A stretch of 64,000 bases of DNA from Helicocarpus griseus UAMH5409 (GCA_002573585.1 PDNB01000085.1:56725-120724); one strand, 5' to 3'; positions 10,609 to 21,456 are shown, numbered from the stretch's first letter. A program made the numbers and translations. Notes: generated by a model not told the origin, from the sequence alone.

Positions 10609-13600
10609 CAGGTCTCACGTCGTCTTCCTGTTCTCTAATATATAGAGCTATTCGATATAGATATTGGAAGAGAAGCGCTTAGGCGAAAAGGCGTCGAAAT
10701 CTCGTGTACTGTTCTAGGGCTGATTTCATATCGAGAGTCGTGTCCGTTTTGAGCAGAATGTATAAAACTAAGGTGGACGATATTGTCGATATAATGAAGG
10801 AGTGACTAAAGATATTCCGGAAAATTAAGTCACAGAGACGCAAGAAAAGGGAAAATCCTTGATGGTAGATTCTATCGATTTATCGTCCGTCTTAGTTCGG
10901 AATTGGTTACCTGCAGATGTCGAACAAGTATCGGAGTCGGACACACAAAACAGTGCTATGACGATAAAGCCTCTCAAAAGGAGTGTTTGGATCAAGAAAT
11001 GAATTTGCCTAGCCAGTAGGCGCGCATAATAACCCACAAAAGAGAATGTAAAGGGTGTATAATCAGGCTTTCAAGGCGAAGTCCGTCACCTATATCGCTT
11101 GTCAGCTTCGTGGCGTCAGATTAGATGTAATCTACGCGAAAGGTTTTCCCAGAACAACATTGCCGTGAGAATGTCTAACGTTGTTCTGTAGAGTAAAAAA
11201 GGATACCGCACCCAAGAAAGGACAAGAGTAGAGATAAAAGGCTGGCTGAGCATCAATCACGTTCAATATCAACCCAGCGATGCTGGGCCTTCTCACCACG
11301 CCTGGTCAAGATTGCAAAGGAAGTAAAAACATACCAAAGCGAGTTAATTTGCTTTTCTAGAAAGTAAGCGGACGGCTCTCTAAGGCATAGGAGTATCCGA
11401 CCAATCTTTGACTATATCAATTTCAAACTCGCGACGTCTCAAAGCCTCACGACGTTGAAGAGATGACTTATGAATATAGGCTAAAGCACGGGTTGGTACT
11501 CTCGCCTCTATACACAGCAGCAAGCCTCGAAAATAAACCCCTCAAAGCCCCCGTCAATTGAAACTTCTACAAAGCTTCAAGCTCGCAGGAATAAAAGAAA
11601 AGAAATGTTCAAGGAGCGACGTCCTTCTAACCAACGACAAAAAAGAGACCAGTTGTGGAAAATATGAACAGCAAGAATGAAATGGGAGGAGTGACGGCCT
11701 GTTCACCTTTAGCCCGTCAACTACTTGCCAGACACGGCTGGGCTTGTTGTAATTTGCTCTCGGGACGGGGCTCGAGAAATTCGAAACATGGCTCAGACTT
11801 GAGCGGAACTGCCTATATCCTGGAGAAAACCACGCGATCTAGCTCAAACGGGCTGCTATTGGCGGTCAATAATACAACTCTCCCGGGGTTGGTGGATTAG
11901 TTTCTCGTGTCTGCAGTTAGTGTGAGCTAGCGAAGCGCAAAATAAACACTTTATTCTCACATATTCCCCGCTCTTATCAGTAATCGACGGATGCATCATC
12001 CATATCAGCGATTCAGCACATTTGGCGGGGTCCATAAATTGAAAAGTCTTTTGAGGAAATCTCAATGACTTAACAGCATTAGTTGTCAGTAGTTATCAAA
12101 CCTCAAAAGCGTCTTCAGCAGTCTAGTTGATCGTTATTCCGAAAACAATTAAGAAGAGACACTTAGCTTCACCGGAATATTGACTGTCGTAGAGCTTCTG
12201 GATTCGAGTAATGGCAGCGAATTCAGATTCATAATCTCCGCTTCGATCCATCTGTTCTGCGTTAAGAAACGCTATTTTTCAAGAAGTCCCCGCTTGAGTA
12301 CGAAGTCCTTTTCCATGGCTTATGGTATCATCGTCTTTGAAGTTTGGTCGTTGATAAAGATGGCGGCTCGCGCTTGGTCCGCCCAGGGTTTCCAAAGTCG
12401 ATCCAGAGCACAGTCTTGGGGATTCTCGTTGAGTCGTTGAGAGTAATTGCACTTCCCTTACCCTTATTGAAACGCCATCTCATGAAGAGCACCTGTTCCC
12501 AAATTCGTTGAAAACAGTCAAGATTGAAGAAACCTGAGAAGTTGCCCCATCTATTTTTGCTCTTTTAGCCTGGCACTGGGCCGATTAGATCCGATGTTAG
12601 CAGGTGGGACGGTTGCAGCAAGCAAGTGGCCTCGTCCAGGCCAGGCTCTGGTACTTTTGAGAGGTCTAGTGCACGACGCTAGGTTTCAGTTTGATGAGTG
12701 CACAAAGGCTTTCCGTCCAGTGGCTAGAGAGGCGGCTGATGGCAACCATATAGACACAGCTGAAGGGCAGTATAAAAGAAAGATCTTCTGGCATCAGGGC
12801 AGCCAACGATTTAACTGGCACCAACTGCTTGCAGCACGCTCTTGTGTCCAGGAACCTCCAGGTTCAGATCCCAAAGTCTGTGATGTGTTGGTGATGGTTC
12901 CAAGGTTGAGGTTCGATTGAAGCTAGGCGCACGTGACCTCACCGCCAAGAGGGCAGTTTGAGACATCGATCCATAGGTATTTTCCATTAACACTAGAGAA
13001 TTATTGTTCACTGCGATCTCTCGGCTTATCAAAGTATGATTGAAATGTCTTACTACGGCTCGGTAGTTAGCTTGTCAATTGATTGTGGACACGGAGCACG
13101 CTTTTCTTATGCAACCGCAAAGAACTCTCATTCCTTGGATCCTACAATCCAAGTTGCATCTATCGCTGATTTTATACTAGGCCGAAATCTAGTATCAATT
13201 CCATATGTTCACTCTCGTTATTATATGCTGGTTGGATCTAAGGTCAGATAAGGCCTTATCAAACGTATATAACCAAACTGGTCAACTGTCAAACTGCAAT
13301 CAGTTCAAGTTGCAATCGCCATAGATGGAGAAGCTGATTTAATTCTATATCCATCAGAAGACGTTGAAAGGTTCTCAGAAATTTCAAAAAAATGAAGAGA
13401 AAATTTTCAGAAAATTTGAGATATCAAATAGATTGTACTTCCGTGTGGAGAAAATACATGAAATCACAGATGGGCTTACTTGGATTATACACAGTGAGAA
13501 AAAGACTCTGCAGATTGCTCTGGCAGTTGCCATGGCACTGGTGGTGAATGAAGTCAAACATTTGACTCAACATAACTCATGGCAGCCTTGGTAGACTGCC

Positions 13601-13719
13601 TGGATACATGTACTCAGGTAAAGCAATACATCCTACAGCTCATTCTACGTGGTCTCATCCGCCACAATCACAATATCAATTCTTTCATCTGAAGCATCCC
13701 ATACAGCCCTTCTTGAAGA
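10609..13719. other. Three-kilobase gene desert
   Basis: I see no gene on either strand. The frames at 11655-11900, 12180-12440, 12594-12920 and 13364-13594 have no motif, do not extend by splicing and have shadows of similar length opposite. The left end is the promoter of the EGF-domain gene. Decayed transposon sequence is possible, but I cannot show terminal repeats or domains. Confidence 0.5.
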
Positions 13720-14652
13720 ATGAGCTATAACGTCGTGTTTCTGACAGGTAAGGCTATAACCTTTCTATATTATTCCCCGACACGCCTCTTATCTGACCAT
13801 ATTCCTCTCCATAGGACCTCCAGGGTCTGGCAAAACAGTTCTGGCTTCGAAGTTAGCGAAAGACTATGGGATATATCACTTATGTCTCGATAAGTTTCTT
13901 GCAGAGCTTGCTCGGGACGAGACATCGCCTGCAGGGCAAGCCATCAAGTCCCACCTTGAAAAGGGAATACCGATCCCGACAGAAGGAATCATAATAATGC
14001 TGCAGGAAAAGATGAAAATGGAGAGGAAGAACGGTCATAGAGATTTTCTCATCGATGGTTTCCCTTCGGATTTCACCCGAGCTTTCGCGTTTGAGAAGAA
14101 GGTAAAGACATACCTTAGTTCCCTTTCCCTTCCGGTTATTCTGCGCTTAACTGCCAAAACATCGGGAGCTGACATCTATGGGGCATAAATTTCGTTGCTG
14201 TAGCTGCGCATGCCGAGCCTAGTAATCTCCTTGCAGTGTCCAAAGGAAACAGCAAGGGATCGCGTTTTAAGTCGCACCATAGATGACCAAAGCTTAAACG
14301 ATAAAGAAACATTTGAGACGCGTTTCGATTTGTTTACACTAAAGCAACCGGATGTGCTGTACTATTATCGCGCTGCCAGTACCCTTCTGGAGGTATGTAA
14401 AGCCACATCACAATCTTACTGTTGATACTACTATGTCGCCAAAAGTTTTAGCCTCGCGTCTACCTTATTCCAACTAATTTCCAAATAACCATCCAGGTCG
14501 TCTCAAGCACCGATACAAAAGTCACATATGGAGTTTTGACAGCCGCCTTGCAAATGAATGGGAACTGGAAGTTGACCCGTCGACCTGAGTCTCCGGACAT
14601 GCAGACCTCGATAGACCAGGATGGGTCTGATGTTATTTTGTTGTCTCCGTAA
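13720..14652 (+). CDS. Divergent UMP/CMP- or adenylate-kinase-like P-loop protein, four exons
   Basis: Exons 13720-13747, 13815-14101, 14204-14392 and 14497-14652 give 219 residues with all junctions in frame. The first intron interrupts the P-loop, which reads G-P-P-G-S-G-K-T at about residues 10-17. The order of elements follows nucleoside monophosphate kinases: P-loop, an A-R-D-E segment in the NMP-binding region, F-L-I-D-G-F-P near residue 97, a strand with L-V-I-S-L-Q-C-P, and a C-terminal helix. Two features differ from active UMP/CMP kinases. The arginine after D-G-F-P is serine, and the arginine-rich lid (usual G-R-x-D-D-N) is shortened to I-D-D-Q-S-L-N-D. The tail after residue ~168 is not recognisable. 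It may have an altered substrate or be a pseudoenzyme. Confidence 0.7.
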
Positions 14653-15682
14653 CGTCTAGTTAGGCTTTTATGGACTCAGTGATACAGTCTGAACTAAGGT
14701 GGCATTGCGGTTTCTGCCCTAAAGGCCAAATTGGCATGTGTGACATTACTTTTTGCGCTGTCTTTTACCGAAGATTCGATGGAGATTGAATATATTGCAG
14801 ATTCTTTTAGCACGCTATTTGGGGGTAGGAAGGACTACATGTAGCCGTCCCTCGACATGCACATGTGCAATTCAACATTATGTGGTTTCAACAATAACAA
14901 TGATCAGCAGCCTAATAACAGACAACCAGAGGTGGAACAAGGCCCGGACGGACCAGCTCTCCCTTAAACCTACCTAGGTACCTAGGTAGTTACGATGCTC
15001 TAGCGATAAGCGAGCTCTTCGCTGAATCTAAATAGCGCGACCGGTCCATCGGAACCTTAACCACAACGGAACAAATGTCAAAGAGTGACCACGACTGAAG
15101 GGGCACCAAGTCCGTGATAACTGAATATAAGTCAAGGAGTCGATTCCGGACACACGAAATCTTTGGCCTTCAACAATTATGCATACAGGACGCTCCCTTC
15201 CTGGTAAACATCCAATTGTTCCTTCTTCCGGCAGCGCCATCGAGCCCATTAGTCTCCTAAAAGATATACGCAGTATCCCAAAATTGCAAAGGGTGCCCTG
15301 TGTATTGGACTATTCTCTGATTCGCTTCTGTATCGGGGATACTAGAATTTCTGGCTGCCGTTTCCAGCGCACATGGGCCCGTCCCGTCAAGCATGTTCTT
15401 TCCGACGCCGTTGCGCACAAAGCTACAGGTGCTTTCTCTCCCGCTGTTTCCCAGATATGCTTGAAATAATAGCCGTTCGCTACTTCCGTCGTTGGGAGAT
15501 TACTTCATCATTTGTTTACCCCGGTATGTTATCTGCTGATGTCTCCAGGTCCAACCCAATCCGATAGGTCTTATCATTTCAGATATACAACTTCACTTAC
15601 AGGGACTGTTTGCTACACTCCTCAGCCCAGAGCCTGAAATACCACGTTGCATTAGGCCAGATTCATAGGTGCTCAAGTTGTA
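14653..15682. other. Intergenic, holds a 20-bp palindrome
   Basis: No gene is supportable. Frames at 14753-14977 and 15179-15567 have no motif. A perfect palindrome lies at 14970-14989. The right end is the presumed promoter of the KEN-box protein gene. Confidence 0.5.
14970..14989. repeat. Perfect 20-bp palindrome built on ACCTAGGT
   Basis: The sequence CTACCTAGGTACCTAGGTAG is its own reverse complement and contains two ACCTAGGT units. Such CCTAGG-rich palindromes are frequent in fungal intergenic DNA. It could form a short cruciform or bind a dimeric factor, but nothing here shows a function. Confidence 0.8.
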
Positions 15683-17244
15683 ATGGATTTACAGCTAGAT
15701 TCAATTGGCGGTAAGTGCTCTGTCAAGTCACCGTCGGAAAAATTGTCCCTAAGAAGGTACGGCACTAAGATTCAGGTCCATCAATCCCAGCACATCGCGG
15801 TAATCGCCAGTGTGGAAACCAGTCTGGAAGACACGAGGCACACTCTTCATCCTCTACAGTAGATGATCGAGTGCTCAACACCAAATTGCCGCAAGCATGG
15901 GGTAAAACCCCTCCCAATACAGGACGGAAGAGAACGTCTCAAGCAGCTTTGACACGACAAGCACCGTCTCCAGGACATTCAGCAAATATGAGAAGGATCT
16001 TTCAGAACGCTAGCACGTCCCTCCATTCAAACAGACACACTAGCTTTTCAGGTTCCCCTGCTTCTTCCATGTCCAGAATACCGAGATTGACGGACGCACC
16101 GCAAACCCTATCGACACAGCAGTCTACTCTAAGAAACATCAACACTGAACATAGCACGGAGAATAAGGACGAAAATTATTTTACATTTACAGATCAATTA
16201 CCGTCACCGTTGTTGCTGCATCCCAAAGTATCTCCAAATGGAACGCGTTGGACAACGGTACCTATGGCGGATGAGCCCATTAGCAGTGGCTTCAACTCTC
16301 CGGCCTTTTACGGCAAGATGAACGCTCAAAAGTCGGCCAATCCTGGCCATTTTCTAAATCGATTTAAGCCAAAAAAAGTACCTCTTCCAGCCTCCAAGAT
16401 GAGAAGCCCTTCACCGGGCTTGGATGAAAGAGAACTTAATCAGAAATTCCAAAATACCTCAATTTCTGACGTTCAATCCTGGCTTGATGGGCTAAACGAT
16501 CAACCACCGACCGAGAAACACGGTTATTATGACTCTCCTTCCATTGGTAGGAATAAGACCAAAGAACTTCCTTTCGAGTACGAACAACCAGAGGTCCAAG
16601 CCAACACGTATCTCTATAGCTCTTGTATGGGGAGCAATAAAGAAAACACGTCACCCTCGCCATCTTCTATTGTCGTGTCAAAGCTCGGACAGCGCTCACG
16701 CACAGGGAATGAATATCCTGATTCACCGTCATCTACACAATATTCGGCCACCTCATCCACCAGAGCTTGCACATCCAAGCTTGAAGTCCCATCTTCCGTG
16801 GTTGTTGTACGCAAATCTCCAAAGAACAGCATTTCCCGAAGGCCTGATGGGTCTAGGCGGATTTCACCCACTCCGCCACGGGGCCACTTTATGCTCCCTC
16901 CAAGGCGGAAGAAAGTCAGGTCATCATCAATGTCGCCGCATCCCCGTTCGTCTCCAGTCTATGACTGCACGCAGCCATTTGAAATTGCTGAAGATGAGGA
17001 TTTGGACGTTTCGAAAAGCTCTCCTATAGAGGCAACTCGTGGAAAGCAGGAATCGTTTTCGGAATTAAGGGAGTTGAGTCCGCATGTCACGCCATTCCGG
17101 AAGGGTAAAGGGCCAAAAAGGCCCAGATGCAGCAGCTACTACGATGAAGATTTACTGCAGACGAATTGTTCGACAGAGAAAAAGCATGCATTCTCCGATT
17201 CCCCTGCCAACGGCGATGGTTCCGAAATATCGTCTGATGTATGA
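15683..17244 (+). CDS. Disordered SP/TP-rich protein with a KEN box, two exons
   Basis: I do not recognise the family. The model joins a 28-nt first exon (15683-15710) through a 65-nt GTAAGT...CAG intron to a long exon (15776-17244), giving 498 residues. The ATG at 15683 was chosen because the frame upstream closes with TAG. The protein is almost wholly low complexity, rich in Ser, Pro, Asn and Arg, with many S-P and T-P dipeptides (S-P-S-P-G, S-P-T-P-P-R, S-M-S-P-H-P). A KEN box sits in G-S-N-K-E-N-T-S-P near residue 298, and a basic P-P-R-R-K-K-V-R segment could be a nuclear localisation signal. These are features of cell-cycle-regulated CDK and APC/C substrates, but that is inference from short motifs. 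The TGA overlaps the ATG of a 96-codon frame (17241-17531). Confidence 0.6.
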
Positions 17245-17531
17245 AGTTTGGTTTGGTGCAGGGGCCGATCGGTCAAAAGGATGGTTGGAAAGGTTTAGCC
17301 TTCGAGAATCGTCTTTCTCACCTAACCAGTAAATTGGCGAAACGGAGGCATGTTTTTAGTCCACAATGGATGGCTGGTTCTGGGCTTGTTAGGCTTCCCT
17401 TCCGCTATCAGCTGGAATTATATGATATTCTCTATAGCCTGTTCGACTTTAGCCGCAGTGTTATCCCTTTCTCAGTTGCCCCTGAAGCTCTTCCATCGTC
17501 AATACATATAATCACTCGCAACTACGAATGA
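17241..17531 (+). CDS. Possible small ORF overlapping the stop of the KEN-box gene
   Basis: A 96-codon frame begins at an ATG that overlaps the upstream stop (ATGA). It contains K-x-A-K-R-R-H-V-F-S-P and a moderately hydrophobic C-terminal half. It could be a missed last exon, with splicing that skips the TGA at 17242-17244, or chance. I found no donor and acceptor pair of normal length that joins the two frames, so support is weak. Confidence 0.15.
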   Translation: MKFGLVQGPIGQKDGWKGLAFENRLSHLTSKLAKRRHVFSPQWMAGSGLVRLPFRYQLELYDILYSLFDFSRSVIPFSVAPEALPSSIHIITRNYE

Positions 17532-17871
17532 GAAAGCGCCTGTGCTATGACATGTTGCATTGACTAGGGGTTCCACACAGGAGTCAGACCCCACCATTGT
17601 ATCTGTATACAAATATATAGAACTCAACATGAAATAGCTTTTTTCACTTGCTCCATCTGCTACTTCTAGCAACCACCACCAACAATCGTTCCTGTTGCCC
17701 ACAATTCTAAAAGATTGGCAGAAGCAAAGGCTAATATCTCTATGAACCAGGAGATTTGAGCCAATATGGGCCATAGGGGACGTTCATGCCTACCTGTTGC
17801 GTCAGCCAGGATGTAATAGAAAAGCTGAGGAGATACAGAGCCAGTCACGAACGCTCGGGTGAAAGACTTAC

Positions 17872-18121
17872 TTAAGCGCAGACATCGCCGTTGCATGTGC
17901 CAGAGCAGCACGCCCTGTTGCCCATGCAAGGCTCACCAGGTCCTGTAAGGGAAATTTTCCATGTTAATTTCGGATTTGGATTTCACATTTTTTGACATGC
18001 TTTCATAGAAGTTGCTTGGCTTACCATTGCATTGTCTCTCTTCAATAGGGCTGCCGGCGTTGGGCACAGCGGCGACCATACCGACGATGGCAGCGAGGAA
18101 GAAGGCGAGGGTGAACTTCAT
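17872..18121 (-). CDS. Secreted knottin-like (inhibitor cystine knot) peptide precursor A
   Basis: This is a 55-residue precursor from two exons, 18121-18025 and 17942-17872. The 82-nt intron has donor GTAAGC and acceptor TTACAG and is in phase 1. Residues 1-18 or so are a signal peptide (MKFTLAFFLAAIVGMVAA). A short acidic propeptide follows, ending E-E-R just before the first cysteine region. The mature part of about 26 residues has exactly six cysteines spaced C-x6-C-x5-CC-x3-C-x4-C, the pattern of inhibitor cystine knots. If processing is after the arginine, the N-terminus is glutamine and could cyclise. The intron falls just after the first cysteine, as in the paralogue at 19357-19625. 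Knottins in other organisms include ion-channel blockers, protease inhibitors and plant-pathogen effectors such as Avr9; which applies here is unknown. Confidence 0.75.
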
Positions 18122-18540
18122 GTTGGGCGGTTTGGTTTGGTTTGGTATATTTTTTGGTTGGTTTGGTAGGCTCTTTTGGATGCTTGGGATCTTTGCTCCT
18201 TTTTTTGGGTCTTTCAGAAGAGAATGATGTGATCAATTGACGGGTCAAGGACTGCTATTTATGCTTTTTTCTTTCTGTCTCTCTCAATTTCATCTTCTTC
18301 GTATAGTTCCCTTTTCCACCCTAAGGAAAAAAAAAGGGCCAAGGTGATGACTTTAACCCCGTGTCTGATATTTCCGGGCCGGTAACAGGGGTCTGACGGG
18401 AGAGGCTGGACGGGGGTTGCTACTGAGCATTGAAGCTCTTAACGAACGGGCCTATTGGAATACGCGGATGAAAAAGCAAGCGGTAGAAGTATATTAGCTT
18501 TGACAGAGGATGAACTATCAAGATCCTTTTTTCTTTTTAT

Positions 18541-19010
18541 GTATAGAAATACCATTTTACCTATTTCGCCAGCTTTTCTTTTGTTGAGTTGTCAACCCCT
18601 GTTTTGAAAAGGACAAGGGGGCCCTGACTTGGTATTGACGGTTCCGGAGAGTTAAAAATGAGATAGCAAAGTCTATTTCTTTTTTTTTTTTTCTTTTTCT
18701 TTTTCTTTTTAATCGGTTTTGGGGATGAATTAAGAAATTAATATGTATAAGGGTACCAGTCATAGATAGTCCCTTGACAACTTTCCATACGTCAACAATC
18801 CCAGTTTTGAATGGGACAGGGGAGCTTCCTATTGACTTCGAGCATGGGAGAGCAAAACTAAATTTTTTGTCAGCTGGGGATGAAGAAAGCCAATCATATG
18901 TATGAGGATACCAGTCAGTCTGAGTTGCCAACTTTTTATTATTTGTCAACATCTGTTTTGTATTGGACAGGGAAGCTTGCTACAGACTGTGAGGCCGGGG
19001 TAAAAAGAGC
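18541..19010. repeat. Degenerate three-copy direct repeat between the knottin-like genes
   Basis: Three related blocks have cores starting near 18591, 18791 and 18945. Each reads GTCAAC, a short variable stretch, then GTTTTG, 5-7 nt and GGACA-GGG. The last two copies also share an upstream block, GGGGATGAA ... ATATGTAT ... ATACCAGTCA or a close variant, at about 18721 and 18876. Spacings of about 200 and 154 nt show insertions or deletions between copies. The units are non-coding as far as I can see. They may be decayed tandem duplications that arose with the gene duplication. Confidence 0.6.
18671..18712. repeat. Pyrimidine tract, T-rich with CTTTTT units
   Basis: This is a long T-rich run with TTTTTC repeats inside the degenerate repeat region upstream of knottin-like gene A. 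It is simple sequence, and no function is shown. Confidence 0.7.
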
Positions 19011-19356
19011 TAGGGATCTAGAACGAAATTCTCCGATTGAAACCTCCGTACCTGCCTAAACAGTGTAGGATCTTCCCTGACATATGCATGCAAGGAAGCC
19101 TAAAGCTATCTACATGTAGATATATGCGCGCACGCATCGTATTTCGAGCAGTATCTTGTCAGCAGCAGCCATTCCCCCTTCCCACTCTCTCCAGAACATC
19201 CCAACAATCCTGGAAGGAAAGAAAGTCTAGCCTCTTTAGAGACCAGGATATCTTAGCCAAATACGAGCCACGGAGACCGTCGACATCTAAACGGTGTGTC
19301 AGAGAATGTAAGAGCTAGGGAAGACATGGAACATGACGTCCGATTCAGCACTTACT

Positions 19357-19625
19357 CTAGCTGCGGTAACAGACGTTGATGCAGTGGCCAGAGCAGCACT
19401 CCTCGTTGCTACTGCAGTTTTCGGATGGTTCTATAAGATATTGACATGAGTTAGACCGGGTGATAGTGGTTTGGGAAACAAAACCGCAGTCTTGTGTTTT
19501 GTTGGGCGTCTCTTTGGGCTTCGCTAACCTTTGCACTGTCTCGCTTCGAGAGGGTTGCTGGAAGCAGGTGCAGCGGCTACCATGCCGATAGTAGCGGCGA
19601 GAAAGATGGCGAAGGTGAGCTTCAT
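19357..19625 (-). CDS. Secreted knottin-like (inhibitor cystine knot) peptide precursor B
   Basis: This is a 56-residue precursor from exons 19625-19529 and 19430-19357. The first exon is 97 nt, exactly as in the paralogue at 17872-18121, and the intron (GTTAGC...TTATAG) is in the same phase directly after the first cysteine codon region. The signal peptide is MKLTFAIFLAATIGMVAA. A propeptide follows, ending L-E-A-R. The mature part has six cysteines spaced C-x6-C-x5-CC-x3-C-x3-C, and its non-cysteine residues differ almost completely from paralogue A except around C-C-S-G. Conserved signal and frame with a rapidly changing mature peptide is what diversifying secreted peptides show. The target is unknown. 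Being so short, the gene would be missed by length-filtered gene callers. Confidence 0.75.
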
Positions 19626-21456
19626 GATGAACGGATGGTTGCGGATGTAGTAAGGTAGAGAGTGAGTTTCAAGTAAAGTTTTTGTTCCTTGCTAGGCTGT
19701 CCAGGGAAGGGTTTGAAAAACGGTATGGATTGACGGGCTGAGCTGAGCTTCTTCTATTTATGTTCTTCCTTTTCCGCTAGTTTGACGGATTGCTTCGAAA
19801 TGCTACAACTGCTTTGTTGTTGTCGTTGATGCCAAGACGCCACCTCTTGAATCTAACGGGAGAGGCTGGATGGCGTGCGGCTGAGGATCAAGCTTCTTCG
19901 AAATGGACCTATTGGACAAGAGAGAATAGGCGCTAGCATACTTGGCTGGATGAAGGATTCAGATCATGCAGCAATATGCATTGTTCCTTTCTGCGCTCTC
20001 CTCCCTTTCTCTCCTATGTTGAAGAGGTGGGAAAGATGTAGATGATTGTTACGCTTTGAGTGGTCTGGAGCAGCTTGCTGTTGACGCTCGGGAGTGCCTA
20101 CTACTCAAATTCAAAATATTCCCTGCACAGATGTGCCAAGGCACTAAAGGCTGTCTTCTTTTTGGCATTCCTGTAGACACACCACGGAGTCTAGACACAG
20201 CGGATGGGGATGGATATGCGGGGAGAGTTGCCGGAAAACGAAGTGCATAGTGGAGAAAGCAAGAACCAGTGGATGAATTCCGGGGAATCATGAACGAGAT
20301 GTCACATAAAGAAGCTAGCTTGCATATCTCTTTTCGGGCCCCATCAGATCACGCCGTTCCAAGTCGTCCGCTAAAGAGGATGGCTTGAAAGAGGAGTCCC
20401 GCCCGGTCCCTCGGATAGATCGTCGGGGCTCGGCAGCACTTCCCCTAGTGAAGGCACAGCTTCTCATCCTTCATCTCAAGCAAATCCTTCAAGAAAATGA
20501 TATATAAATGAATCATGCAAGCCGATTTCTCCAATGCAGTCAACTTTGGTTCAGCAGTCCATGAAGATAGTTGGGGTAATGATGTCTCGTCACAGGAGCG
20601 CCCTTGAAAGCAACTGGGATGATTGGGCCGACTCGTCGCAATTGTTCAATAAGAATGACCCCCCAAGATTGGCAGAGCTTGGAATCCAGACATCATGATC
20701 CTTTGAATTGGGCCGGACACTTGTCCTCCCCGTGGGGGAATGATTGGAGTAGATGGATATATAATCTTGGCTATTTACGTCACGGAAGAGGGGCATCATG
20801 TTCTGCGTCAACGGATTTTACCTTGCACCGCGGAAAAACTGGTCAGTGTCCTTTTCTCGATGACTTGCCTTTTGATGTCTAGCACGACCGGCTTTCAGAA
20901 GTTCATTGATCCGAGCCGCAAATTCACCCTCAGCTGCAAGCATGGGTCAGGGAAGGATTTCTCTCAGGCGAATGCCAACAGTCGATAAGAAATGCATTGT
21001 ATCCAACCAGAGCAGCCCAGCATCCAAGGAGTGCCTGGTAGGACTAGTAGCTACTGACCGGAAGGCCGCGAGAGCACTTGGGGCATTCTTGCATTCACGG
21101 TTCACCTCCTTGCCACACGCTTAACAAAGAGTAGAATCCAGGCGTTTTAGTTCGTTCTCCTCAAAATCCTTCCGTCACCTTTCGGGGCGTCCGACCAAAA
21201 AGCTTCGTAAGGACGGATAATCAACATCCGTTCATAATAATATTCCGCACATGCCGCCGTTTGCGACATGTGTACTAGCAACTCATGCCCGAATAGGCGG
21301 AATACCCAGAGAAATCATCTGCCACTGGATGTCGACCAGCCATCCTCCGAACTCCGCCATGGGGATAAAAAATGACTAACAATACACTCTAGCCGTGAGA
21401 AGTCAGGACTGTTCGAGACCCGCGTGATGCAGCGGAAAATAAAAAAAGTCCAAAAA
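19626..21456. other. Intergenic, no gene seen
   Basis: The left part is the promoter of knottin-like gene B. Frames at 20049-20291, 20590-20988 and 20906-21124 overlap one another across strands and have no motif. I see no further cysteine-knot copy here. Confidence 0.5.
21441..21456 (-). terminator. Pol III T-run terminator of the 5S gene
   Basis: Two runs of T on the minus strand (six and seven long, separated by GGAC) follow immediately after the mature 5S end, as expected for RNA polymerase III termination. Confidence 0.7.

Noticed and set aside
11150..11192. Short inverted repeat AGAACAAC ... GTTGTTCT
   Set aside because: An eight-base stem with a ~20-nt loop is expected by chance in this much sequence and nothing around it suggests a terminator or element end.
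12594..12920. 108-codon plus-strand frame
   Set aside because: No motif, no splice extension and an overlapping frame of similar size on the other strand.
12850..12920. T-loop-like GGTTCAGATCC and GGTTCGATT strings suggesting a tRNA
   Set aside because: No acceptor stem, D-loop or anticodon arm can be folded around them; no tRNA gene was found anywhere in the window.
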